Assembly: GCA_965242495.1 (NCBI GenBank)
Contig: OZ251446.1
Span: 1,736,001 to 1,800,000 of the forward strand
Direction of reading: 5' to 3'
Length of the DNA stretch: 64,000 bases
Origin: CBDESN01 sp965242495
Lineage (GTDB): Bacteria > Pseudomonadota > Alphaproteobacteria > MPNO01
In this document: positions 9,384-18,168 of the stretch, in pieces
Position numbering within the stretch: the stretch's first letter is position 1
How the letters are laid out: each line of letters opens with the position of its first letter
The notes under the pieces: generated by a model
The model's input: only the letters and a program-made list of their open reading frames with translations
Told to the model about the DNA's origin: nothing
Databases searched by the model: none
Translations under genes and position numbers: made by a program

Positions 9384-9860
9384 ATGATCGGCCAGACCCG
9401 CGTCGCCTTTACCGTCAACGGGACCGGATACGAGGTCCGCGTCGAGCCCCGGCGCACGCTCGCGGATACGCTGCGCGACGCGTGCGGCTTGACCGGCACG
9501 CATCTGGGCTGCGAGCACGGCGTGTGCGGGGCCTGCACCGTGCTGCTCGACGGCGACCCGGTGCGGTCCTGCCTGATGTTCGCGGTGCAGGCCGGAGGAC
9601 GCGCGATCCGCACCGTCGAGGGACTCGCCGACGGCGACCGTCTGCACCCGATCCAGGAGGCGTTCTGGGAGCATCATGGTCTGCAATGCGGCTTCTGCAC
9701 GCCGGGATTCCTGATGCTCGCGGTCGGCGTACTCGAACGCGATCCCGACATCAGCGAGGACGACTTGCGCCAAGTGCTGGCGTCCAACCTGTGCCGCTGC
9801 ACGGGTTACGTCAACATCGTCAAAGCGGTCCGCGCGGCGCAAGACGCGATGCGACCGTGA
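9384..9860 (+). CDS. Molybdenum hydroxylase [2Fe-2S] small subunit (CoxS-type)
   Basis: A 158-residue electron-transfer subunit of a xanthine dehydrogenase/CO dehydrogenase-family enzyme. The N-terminal plant-type [2Fe-2S] site is GCEHGVCGACTVLLDG plus a downstream Cys. The all-helical second cluster site is CGFCTPGF with CRCTGY. The ATG chosen gives MIGQTRVAFTVNG, the usual beginning of this subunit; an in-frame upstream ATG would add about 70 low-complexity residues and is unlikely. The stop overlaps the large-subunit GTG by 4 bases. No FAD-binding medium subunit gene is adjacent, so this hydroxylase may use another electron acceptor. Confidence 0.92.
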   Translation: MIGQTRVAFTVNGTGYEVRVEPRRTLADTLRDACGLTGTHLGCEHGVCGACTVLLDGDPVRSCLMFAVQAGGRAIRTVEGLADGDRLHPIQEAFWEHHGLQCGFCTPGFLMLAVGVLERDPDISEDDLRQVLASNLCRCTGYVNIVKAVRAAQDAMRP

Positions 9861-12163
9861 GTCATATCGGCCGGCCGGTGCGGCGGATCGAGGACCGCCC
9901 GCTGCTCACCGGCCGGGGCGGGTTCGCGGCCGACCTTTCGTTCGACGGCCAACTCCATATGCGCATTCTGCGCTCGCCGGTGGCCCATGGCCGGCTGCGG
10001 AGCGTCGATACCGCCGCCGCGGCCGCACTGCCGGGGGTCGCCGCGGTATGGACCGGCGTCGACGTGGAGGCGCTGCCGCCGATCGATTTCCGGCACACGC
10101 AGATCCCCGGCCTCGAACGCTTCCGCCAGCGCGTGCTTGCCCGGGATCGCGTCCGCTATGTGGGCGATCCGATCGCCGCGGTCTTCGCCGACGACCCGTA
10201 TCGCGCCGAGGATGCGGCCGAGCTGATAACGCTCGACATCGAGGAGCTCGAATCCTGCCGCGACGCGGCCGGGCCGCCCGGCGAGTTCGCGCCGGGCGTC
10301 TCCGGCGACGCCGCGACGCTGCGCAAGGGCTATGGCGACGTGGAGGCGGCCCTGGCGCGAGCCGACCGCATCATCGAACTTCGCCTCGAGGTCGGCCGGC
10401 ACTCCGCCGTCCCGCTGGAGACGAGGGGCGCGCTCGCAGTCGTAGACGAGGCGGGCTGCCTGCGGCTCTACGGCGCCGCCAAGGTGCCGCTGATGAATCG
10501 CGGGCGGCTTGCCCGGATGCTCGGCCTGCCGCTGGAGCGGCTCCACATTCACGAGGCTCATGTCGGCGGCGGCTTCGGCGTGCGCGGCGAGGTCTACCCC
10601 GAAGACCCGCTGGTGTGCCTCGCCGCGCTCCGCCTCGGGCGTCCGGTCAAGTGGATCGAGGACCGCAGGGAGCACATGTTGGCCGCCAACCAGTCGCGCG
10701 ACCAGCTGCACCACATCCGCGCCGGGATCGACCGCCGCGGCGTCGTGCTCGGCCTCGACGCCGAGTTCTGGACCGATCAGGGCGGCTATGTCCGCACTCA
10801 CGGCGTCCGCGTGTCGGACATCACCACCGCCTTCCTGCCCGGACCCTATCTGGTCCCCGATTACCGGGTGGCCGGCCATGTCCGGCTGACCAACAAGACG
10901 CCGGCCGGATCCTACCGTGCGCCGGGCCGCTACGAGGCGTCGTTCGTCCGCGAACGGCTGATGGACGCGATCGCGCACGCGCTCGGCCTCGACCCGGCCG
11001 AGGCGCGTCGGCGCAACCTCATTCCCGCCGCCGCCATGCCGTTCGACCGACGGCTTGATGCGCTGGGGGTGGAGGTGGAGTTCGATTCGGGCGATTACGC
11101 CGCGCTGCTCGACCGTCTGTTGGCGCGGATCGACTATGCGCGGCTTCGCGACTCGCTCGCCGCCCGCCGCGACGCCGGCGAACGGGTGGGCTGCGGCTTC
11201 GGCGTCTTCGTCGAGAAGAGCGGCCTCGGGCCGTTCGACGACGTGCGCATCGCCATCGACCGGAATGGCGACGTCGAGGTGGTCACCGGCGTCGCTTCGA
11301 TCGGCCAGGGGGTCGAGACCGCGATGGCGCAGATCTGCGCCGACGCCCTGGGCGCGCCGCTCGACCGGATCACGGTGGTCCACGGCCAGACCGACCGGAT
11401 CGAGCGCGGCATGGGCGCGTTCGCCTCGCGCGTGACGGTGATGACCGGCTCCGCGGTCCACTTGGCGGCGACCGCGCTCAAGGCACGGCTGGTGGAGGCG
11501 GCCGCGGCGACGCTCCAGGCGCGGCCCGAGGCGTTGGAGGCCGCCGACGGGATGATCCGGCTGCGCGGCGCGCCGCTCGCCCGGGGGTTGACGATGGCCG
11601 CGGCGGTTCGCGAGCGCGCCGCCGCCGGCGAGAGCGCGCTGGTCGAGAAGGCGACGTTCGACGCCGACCACATGACCTACCCCTACGGCGTCCATTTCGT
11701 CGTGGCCCGCGTCGATCCCGAGACGGCCGGCGTCGTACTGGAGCGCTTCGTCGTGGCCTACGACGTAGGCCGCGCGATCAACCCGGTGCTGGTCGAGGGC
11801 CAGATCGCGGGTGGGGCCGCGCAGGGTATCGGAGGAGCGCTGCTGGAGGAGTTCATCTACGACGAGGCCGGCCAGCCGCTTGCGACCAGCCTGATGGACT
11901 ATCTGCTGCCGACCGTGGAGGAGGTGCCGGACATCGAGGCGGTCGTCTCCGAGACTGCGCCGAGCCCGCTCAACCCGCTCGGCGTCAAGGGTGCGGGCGA
12001 GGCCGGCATCGCCGCGGCCGGGGCCGCGATCGCGGCCGCGGTCGAGCAGGCGATCGGGCGTCCGGGCGCCATCGCGCGCCTCCCCATCACGCCGTCGCGG
12101 CTGCACGAGATCCTCCGCCAACCGCCGGACGAAGCCATCACGTCGACGTCAACGAAGGCATGA
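9857..12163 (+). CDS. Molybdenum hydroxylase large (molybdopterin) subunit
   Basis: A 768-residue catalytic subunit of the xanthine dehydrogenase/aldehyde oxidoreductase family, holding the molybdopterin cytosine dinucleotide cofactor. Visible family motifs are HVGGGFGVRGE, SYRAPGRYEASF (the AYRGAGR-type loop of form II enzymes), GQGVETAMAQ and the C-terminal KGAGEAG with the active-site Glu. GTG start inside the small-subunit stop (GTGA). Its own stop overlaps the ATG of the giant helicase gene (ATGA). The substrate is unknown. The absence of the CO-dehydrogenase AYRCSFR loop argues against true CO oxidation. Confidence 0.92.
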   Translation: MSHIGRPVRRIEDRPLLTGRGGFAADLSFDGQLHMRILRSPVAHGRLRSVDTAAAAALPGVAAVWTGVDVEALPPIDFRHTQIPGLERFRQRVLARDRVRYVGDPIAAVFADDPYRAEDAAELITLDIEELESCRDAAGPPGEFAPGVSGDAATLRKGYGDVEAALARADRIIELRLEVGRHSAVPLETRGALAVVDEAGCLRLYGAAKVPLMNRGRLARMLGLPLERLHIHEAHVGGGFGVRGEVYPEDPLVCLAALRLGRPVKWIEDRREHMLAANQSRDQLHHIRAGIDRRGVVLGLDAEFWTDQGGYVRTHGVRVSDITTAFLPGPYLVPDYRVAGHVRLTNKTPAGSYRAPGRYEASFVRERLMDAIAHALGLDPAEARRRNLIPAAAMPFDRRLDALGVEVEFDSGDYAALLDRLLARIDYARLRDSLAARRDAGERVGCGFGVFVEKSGLGPFDDVRIAIDRNGDVEVVTGVASIGQGVETAMAQICADALGAPLDRITVVHGQTDRIERGMGAFASRVTVMTGSAVHLAATALKARLVEAAAATLQARPEALEAADGMIRLRGAPLARGLTMAAAVRERAAAGESALVEKATFDADHMTYPYGVHFVVARVDPETAGVVLERFVVAYDVGRAINPVLVEGQIAGGAAQGIGGALLEEFIYDEAGQPLATSLMDYLLPTVEEVPDIEAVVSETAPSPLNPLGVKGAGEAGIAAAGAAIAAAVEQAIGRPGAIARLPITPSRLHEILRQPPDEAITSTSTKA

Positions 12164-15100
12164 CGTTTTTGTCTTCCTGCCTCTCGTTGGATCTCGAAGT
12201 CGGCAAGGAGGACGGCCGGATTCAGGCCTTCGCCGGGGTGCGCACGGACACGGACCGGCGCATCGTGTTTCGCGGCGGCGACTTGCCGGCGGCGTTGGCG
12301 AGACTGGACGACCTCGCCGACGGGGCATCCTTCGTTTTGGGCCACAACCTGATCGCCTTCGATCTGCCCTGTCTCGCCGCCGCGAAGCCCGGCCTGCGGC
12401 TGTTGCAGCTCCCGGCCGTAGATACGCTGCGCCTCAGCCCCCTCGCCTTTCCTCGTAATCCCTACCACCGCCTCGTCAAGCACTACCAGGACGGCGCCCT
12501 CAAGCGCGGACGGGTGAATGACCCGGAGCTCGACGCCCGCCTCGCGCTGGAGGTTTTCGGCGACCAGCGAAAGGCGTTGCGGGAAGCCGCGCCGGAACTG
12601 TTGACGGCGTGGCATTGGCTGGGCGCGCCGGAACCGGAAGGCAGGGATCGCGCCCTCGACGATCTCTTCTCCGAGCTTCGCGGCTCGCGCCGCCCCACCG
12701 ACGCCGAGGCCGCGGCCGCGATCCACGGACGACTGGCCGGCATCTCCTGCGCGGCTCAAGGGCGACGGGCCGCGGACGGCGCGGCGGCCTCCGGCTGGGC
12801 GCTGGCCTATGCGCTGGCGTGGCTGTCAGTGGCGGGCGGCAATTCGGTCATGCCGCCCTGGGTGCGCCACCAGTTCCCGGAGGCCGGCCATCTGGTGCGC
12901 CGGCTCAGGGACACCGCCTGCAACGATCCCGGCTGCGGCTGGTGCCGGGAACGCCACGACGTCCGCAAGGAGCTCGCCCGCTGGTTCGGCTTCGCCGATT
13001 TCCGCCCGGAACCGGCGGACGACGACGGGCGCCCGCTGCAACGGGCCATCGTCGAGGCGGCGATGGCGGGAGAACATGCGCTCGGGATCCTGCCGACGGG
13101 TACGGGCAAGTCCCTCTGCTATCAGATTCCCGCCCTCTCCCGGTACGACAAGACGGGCGCCCTGACCGTGGCGATCTCGCCCCTGGTGGCGCTGATGGCG
13201 GACCAGGTGGCGGGGCTGGAGGCGCGGGGGATCGGCGCGTGCGTGACGATCAACGGGATGCTGTCGATGCCGGAGCGGTCCGACGCGCTGGACCGGGTCC
13301 GGCTGGGCGACGCGGGCATACTCATCGTCTCCCCGGAGCAGCTGCGCTCCCGTTCCCTGCGCCGGGCGCTCGACCAGCGCGAGATCGGCGGATGGGTCGT
13401 GGACGAAGCGCACTGCCTGTCGAGATGGGGACACGATTTCCGTCCCGATTACCGCTATCTGGGTCGCTTCATCCGGGAGAAGGCGGGCGTCGGGCCACCG
13501 CCGCCGGTGCTGTGCCTGACGGCGACCGCGAAGCCGGACGTGACGGAGGACATCGTCCGGCATTTCCGCGACAGGCTCGGCATCGAGCTGAAGGTCTTCG
13601 ACGGCGGCGCCGAACGTCGCAACCTGACGTTCGAGGTGACGCCCACGTCGGGCGGAGAGAAGCTCGCCCATGTCCACCAGGTCCTGGCGTCGTATTTGCC
13701 GCCGGACGCGCCGGGCGGCGCCATCGTCTATTGCGCGACGCGCCAGCGGAGCGAGGAAGTCGGGGAGTTCTTGCAACTGAAGGACGTCGCGGCGGAGCAT
13801 TTCCACGCGGGCCTGTCGCCGGAGACCAAGAAAGACGTGCAGCGGCGCTTCATCGACGGCGAGCTGCGCGCGATCGCCGCGACCAACGCCTTCGGCATGG
13901 GTATCGACAAGCCGGACGTGCGTCTCGTCGTCCACGCCGACATCCCGGATTCCCTGGAGAACTACCTCCAGGAGGCAGGACGCGCCGGACGGGACGGCGC
14001 GGCGGCGCGTTGCGTGCTGATGTACGCGGCGCCGGACGACGTGGAGCGCCAGTTCCGCATGTCGGCCCGCTCGCGGCTCTCCAGAGCCGAGATCCATGGC
14101 GTTCTCAGGGCGCTGCGCAACCTGGACCGCAGGAAGCGCCTGGACGGCGAAGTGGTGGCGACCGCCGGCGAGATACTCGGCGAGGACGAGGACGAAGCTT
14201 TCGAACGCGACTCCGCCACGGACGACACCCGCGTGAGAACCGCCATCGCCTGGCTGGAGGAAACGGGGCTGCTGACCCGGGAGGAGAACGTGGTCCAGGT
14301 ATTCCCGTCGTCGCTCCGGGTCGGCTCGGTCGACGAGGCCCGCGCGAAGCTGGAAGGGAGAACCGTCGCGAAGGCGTATATCGGGCAATTGCTGCGCATT
14401 GTGGAGTCCTTGATCGGAGCCGATGTCGACGAAGGCGTGAGCACCGACGAACTGATGGGCGTATCAGGCCTGAGCCCCGAAGGCGTGCGCGGTGCGCTGT
14501 ACGATCTCGAGAGGCTGGGCGTCTCGGACAACGATACGGCGCTGACCGCGTTCGTCCACGCGGGCGTGGAGCGCGCCTCGCTCAAGCGCCTGGAGCGAGC
14601 GGCGGCGCTGGAGACTGCCCTGATCGCCCACATGCGCGAGGCGGCGCCGGACCATGGCAAGGGGGACACGTCGTCGTTGCATCTGCGTATCGCCGCGCAG
14701 ATCCTGCGGGACGAGGGCTTGGCCGATACGTTGCCGGATCGGCTGTGGCGTATCGTCCGCGGCATCGCCCGAGACGGTCGCGGGGAGGACGGCGCTGCGG
14801 GCAGCCTGACGGCGCGAAAGCGGGACGCGGAGACGGTGCAGGTAACGCTCCGGCGCGAGTGGCGAGCACTGGAGGAGACTGCCCGCCTGCGGCGCGAGGG
14901 AGCGGCGCGCCTGCTGGATCATCTCCTCGCCTGCCTGCCGCCCGGCAGCCGGGGCGCGGACCTGCTGGCCGAAACCACGGTTGGCAAGCTGACCCGGGCG
15001 ATCGAGTCCGATCTGGCTCTGAAAGGCCGGGTCAGGAATCCCGACAAGCTCCTCAACCGCGCCCTCCTGTGGTTGCACGAGCAGGACGTCATCCGCCTCA

Positions 15101-17262
15101 ACAAGGGTCTCTCGGTGTTTCGTCAAGCCATGACCATCCGTCTGGAGCGGCGGGGACGGCGCGGTTTCGCCAAGGCGGACTTCGAGCCCCTCGCCCTTCA
15201 TTACAAGAGACGTGTTCTGCAGATCCACGTGGTGGCGGAGTTCGCCGAACGTGGTCTCGTCGACGCGAACGAGGCGCTGCGCCTAGCGATGGATTACTTC
15301 ACTCTGAAGGAAGAAGAGTTTCTCCGCCGCTGGCTGCCCGGCCGGGATCGGGAGATCGGCCGTGAAACTACGCCCGAGTCCTGGCGGACGATCGTCGAGA
15401 GCCTGGGCAACCCTATCCAGCAACGCATCGTCGCGGACGACCGGGACCAGACCAACGTGCTGGCGCTCGCCGGCCCGGGTTCCGGCAAGACCCGGGTGCT
15501 GGTGCATCGCATCGCCTACCTGATACGCGCGAGGCGCGAGAACCCCCGCGGCATCCTGGCCCTGGCCTACAACCGGCACGCGGCGGTCGACATCCGCCGT
15601 CGTCTCCAGGACCTCATCGGCGGCGACGCGCGGGGCGTGACCGTGCTCACCTGCCACGCGATGGCCATGCGGCTGGCCGGCGCCAGCTTCACGGGCCGCG
15701 CGGAGCGTCCCGACGACGACGTGTTCCGGGAGGTGATGCGCCGCGCGACGAAGGCGCTGCGCGGCGAGGACCTCTCGCCGGAGGAAGCGGACGAGCGGCG
15801 AGGACGGCTGCTGGCCGGATTCCGCTGGATCCTGGTGGACGAGTACCAGGACATCGGCAAGGACCAGTACGAGTTGATCTCGGCGCTGGCCGGACGGACG
15901 CTCGACGACGAGGCGGGCAAACTCACCCTGTTCGCGGTCGGGGACGACGACCAGAACATCTACGCCTTCAACGGCGCCTCGGTGGAGTACATCCGCCGTT
16001 TCGAGGCGGATTACGGACCCAGGCCGATCTATCTCACCGACAACTACCGTTCCACCGCCCACATCGTCGAGGCCGCCAACGCGATGATCGCGCCGGCGCG
16101 CGAACGGATGAAAGCCGGGCGTCCCATCCGCATCGACCGGGCGCGGGCGAAGGACCCGGGGGGAGGAAGGTGGGAGAAACTGGATCCGGGGTCGCGAGGC
16201 CGGGTGCAGATCCTGCCGGCGGGCCGCGACCCGGTCCGGCAGGCGCGAACCGTCATGGCCGAGCTGTTGCGGCTCGCCGACCTGTCGCCGGATTGGGACT
16301 GGTCCCGGTGCGCCGTGATCGCGCGTGAGTGGTCCTATCTGGTTCCGGTGCGCGCGTTCTGCGAGACGCGCGGCATCCCGGCGTGGCTGGGGGATGAGGA
16401 AATTCCAGGCTTCTGGCGCCTGCGCGAGACCCGCGCGTTCATCGCGTGGCTGCGCGGCCTGGAGGCCGGCGTCGTCGACGGCGCGGCCCTCCGCGACTGG
16501 GCGGACTCGCGGCCGACGAACCTCTGGAACGAGCTTCTCCGGCAGGCCGTCGACGAACACGCCCTGGAGACCGGCGGCGCGGAAACTCCTACAGGCCATT
16601 TCCTCGAATGGTTGGCGGAATGGGGCCAGGACATCCGCCGACGCCAGCGCGGACTGCTGCTGCTGACCGCGCACCGCGCCAAGGGTCTGGAGTTCGACCA
16701 TGTCGCCGTGCTGGACGGCGGCTGGGACCGCATCGGGCGCGGCGAAGACCCGGACGAGGCCCGAAGGCTGTACTACGTGGCGATGACGCGCGCCCGGGAG
16801 ACCCTCGCGCTCGCCCGGTTCGACGGACCCCATCGGTTGCAGGACGCGCTGCTCGACAAGCCCTGCGTTCTGCGTCGCGAGCCGAGCGAGCTTCCGCCCG
16901 CGGACGAGGCGCTGGAGCGCCACTTCGTCCGGCCGGGCCTGAAAGACGTCGATCTCGGTTTCGCCGGACGACGGGACGCCCGCCAGCCGGTGCATCGCGC
17001 CATCGCCGCGCTGTCTCCCGGCGACTCCCTGGGGACGCGCGTGAACGCCGGGCGCTGGGAACTGCTGAACCCGGAGGGCATCGTGGTCGGGCGTCTCGCC
17101 CGGAGCTTCGCGCCTCCGACCGGGACACGGCGCCGATCCGCCTCGGTCCTGGCCGTCACGGGATGGAGCCAGGAGGCATCGCCGTCGGAATACCGCGACG
17201 GCCTGAAATGCGATTCCTGGGAAGTGATCGCGCCGGAGCTGGTGTTCGAGCCAGCCCGTTGA
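12160..17262 (+). CDS. Exonuclease-like/RecQ helicase/UvrD helicase fusion protein
   Basis: A single 1700-residue frame joining three DNA-processing modules. Residues 1-140 look like a DEDD 3'-5' exonuclease fold: DLE at 11-13, HN...D at 62-68 and N120-x4-D125, where the usual His of the third motif appears to be Asn. Residues about 255-660 are a RecQ helicase: Walker A with K317, DEAH at 415-418, and the arginine-finger motif EAGRAGRDG near 606-613. A Cys cluster, CNDPGCGWC, precedes it. Residues about 1085-1570 are a UvrD/Rep SF1A helicase: GPGSGKT with K1110, DEYQD at 1227-1231, TAHRAKGLEF near 1503-1512 and AMTRAR near 1541-1546. The last 90 residues are unassigned. Expected activity is processing of structured or damaged DNA, possibly defence. 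The start is coupled to the hydroxylase gene by ATGA. Confidence 0.93.
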   Translation: MTFLSSCLSLDLEVGKEDGRIQAFAGVRTDTDRRIVFRGGDLPAALARLDDLADGASFVLGHNLIAFDLPCLAAAKPGLRLLQLPAVDTLRLSPLAFPRNPYHRLVKHYQDGALKRGRVNDPELDARLALEVFGDQRKALREAAPELLTAWHWLGAPEPEGRDRALDDLFSELRGSRRPTDAEAAAAIHGRLAGISCAAQGRRAADGAAASGWALAYALAWLSVAGGNSVMPPWVRHQFPEAGHLVRRLRDTACNDPGCGWCRERHDVRKELARWFGFADFRPEPADDDGRPLQRAIVEAAMAGEHALGILPTGTGKSLCYQIPALSRYDKTGALTVAISPLVALMADQVAGLEARGIGACVTINGMLSMPERSDALDRVRLGDAGILIVSPEQLRSRSLRRALDQREIGGWVVDEAHCLSRWGHDFRPDYRYLGRFIREKAGVGPPPPVLCLTATAKPDVTEDIVRHFRDRLGIELKVFDGGAERRNLTFEVTPTSGGEKLAHVHQVLASYLPPDAPGGAIVYCATRQRSEEVGEFLQLKDVAAEHFHAGLSPETKKDVQRRFIDGELRAIAATNAFGMGIDKPDVRLVVHADIPDSLENYLQEAGRAGRDGAAARCVLMYAAPDDVERQFRMSARSRLSRAEIHGVLRALRNLDRRKRLDGEVVATAGEILGEDEDEAFERDSATDDTRVRTAIAWLEETGLLTREENVVQVFPSSLRVGSVDEARAKLEGRTVAKAYIGQLLRIVESLIGADVDEGVSTDELMGVSGLSPEGVRGALYDLERLGVSDNDTALTAFVHAGVERASLKRLERAAALETALIAHMREAAPDHGKGDTSSLHLRIAAQILRDEGLADTLPDRLWRIVRGIARDGRGEDGAAGSLTARKRDAETVQVTLRREWRALEETARLRREGAARLLDHLLACLPPGSRGADLLAETTVGKLTRAIESDLALKGRVRNPDKLLNRALLWLHEQDVIRLNKGLSVFRQAMTIRLERRGRRGFAKADFEPLALHYKRRVLQIHVVAEFAERGLVDANEALRLAMDYFTLKEEEFLRRWLPGRDREIGRETTPESWRTIVESLGNPIQQRIVADDRDQTNVLALAGPGSGKTRVLVHRIAYLIRARRENPRGILALAYNRHAAVDIRRRLQDLIGGDARGVTVLTCHAMAMRLAGASFTGRAERPDDDVFREVMRRATKALRGEDLSPEEADERRGRLLAGFRWILVDEYQDIGKDQYELISALAGRTLDDEAGKLTLFAVGDDDQNIYAFNGASVEYIRRFEADYGPRPIYLTDNYRSTAHIVEAANAMIAPARERMKAGRPIRIDRARAKDPGGGRWEKLDPGSRGRVQILPAGRDPVRQARTVMAELLRLADLSPDWDWSRCAVIAREWSYLVPVRAFCETRGIPAWLGDEEIPGFWRLRETRAFIAWLRGLEAGVVDGAALRDWADSRPTNLWNELLRQAVDEHALETGGAETPTGHFLEWLAEWGQDIRRRQRGLLLLTAHRAKGLEFDHVAVLDGGWDRIGRGEDPDEARRLYYVAMTRARETLALARFDGPHRLQDALLDKPCVLRREPSELPPADEALERHFVRPGLKDVDLGFAGRRDARQPVHRAIAALSPGDSLGTRVNAGRWELLNPEGIVVGRLARSFAPPTGTRRRSASVLAVTGWSQEASPSEYRDGLKCDSWEVIAPELVFEPAR

Positions 17263-17438
17263 TCGGATTCTTCCGTCCCCGCGTCACGTATCCGAGTCAT
17301 ATCGCCGATCCGAAAGAGGCGGAATCGCTCGATCTCGCCGGGCGGCCGCGCTGCGCCGGTCCGCCGGCCCTTCGCGCGCCTTCTGGACTCGGCGCGATGC
17401 CCGCGCCATAGTCGGGCGGGAGGCAGAGAGGTGCGGCG

Positions 17439-18152
17439 ATGGCGCTGACCCCTGAGATCGTGTTCGAACGGATCGACGGCATCCACCGGGAGAAGCCGAT
17501 CTACGGTCATCCGCTGTGGGCCGGGATGCTCGACGACAGCCTGTCGCTCGACCAGATCCGGTATTTCTGCAAGCAGCATGGCTGCCTGCCGCTGCACAAC
17601 CACAACTATCACGGCCGACTCTACGTCGTTTGCCCCGATCCCGAATGGCGCGAGGAGATCGCGACCGTCGCCTATGAGGAAGCCACCGGCCGCCTGTTCG
17701 CCGGCGGCGTCTCGCATCACAGGCTCTATCTCGACTACGCCGCGTCGCTCGGCATCGGACGCGAGGAGATGTATGCGACCGTCTTCTGCGGCGGTGTGCA
17801 GGCGTTCATGGCCTATTTCTCCGGCATTTGCGGCAAGTCCTTCCTCGAAGGCGTGTCCGCGCACATGCTGGCCGGCGAGGCGCCGATCCCCGGCACCTAC
17901 GGTCGCATCGCCGGCCGGCTGAAGGCGCGGTTCGGGCTTTCGGACAAGGATGTCGCCTATTGGACCGTGCACGACACCGCCGACGACGAGCATTCGGACG
18001 TGGGGGCGCGCCTGCTCGATAAATTCGCCCGGACCGAGGACGATTTGCGGCTGGTGATCGAGACCGTCCAGGCGATGATCGACGTGATGCACCTGATGTA
18101 CGACGACATCTGGGCCAACATGCGGAAGATCGAGGCGAGCCGGGCGGCGTGA
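17439..18152 (+). CDS. PqqC/TenA-like (heme-oxygenase fold) protein
   Basis: A 237-residue all-helical protein of the TenA/PqqC/heme-oxygenase-like superfamily. It has an acidic pair at E80-E81, HH at 93-94, E147, and a C-terminal HDTADDEHSD segment (178-187). This spread of Glu, His and Asp over successive helices resembles the diiron site of heme-oxygenase-like oxidases and oxygenases, though I cannot confirm ligands. PQQ-biosynthesis PqqC and thiaminase TenA are alternatives; no pqq or thi genes are nearby. A GAGAGG ribosome-binding site precedes the ATG. It stands alone, 176 bases after the helicase gene and convergent with the MFS gene. Confidence 0.75.
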   Translation: MALTPEIVFERIDGIHREKPIYGHPLWAGMLDDSLSLDQIRYFCKQHGCLPLHNHNYHGRLYVVCPDPEWREEIATVAYEEATGRLFAGGVSHHRLYLDYAASLGIGREEMYATVFCGGVQAFMAYFSGICGKSFLEGVSAHMLAGEAPIPGTYGRIAGRLKARFGLSDKDVAYWTVHDTADDEHSDVGARLLDKFARTEDDLRLVIETVQAMIDVMHLMYDDIWANMRKIEASRAA

Positions 18153-18168
18153 CGGCGACCGTCGGGGG

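Noticed and set aside
9857..12163. Aerobic carbon monoxide dehydrogenase (true CoxL)
   Set aside because: The active-site loop is of the AYRxPGR/AYRGxGR kind, not AYRCSFR; the same applies to the large subunit at 61.5 kb.
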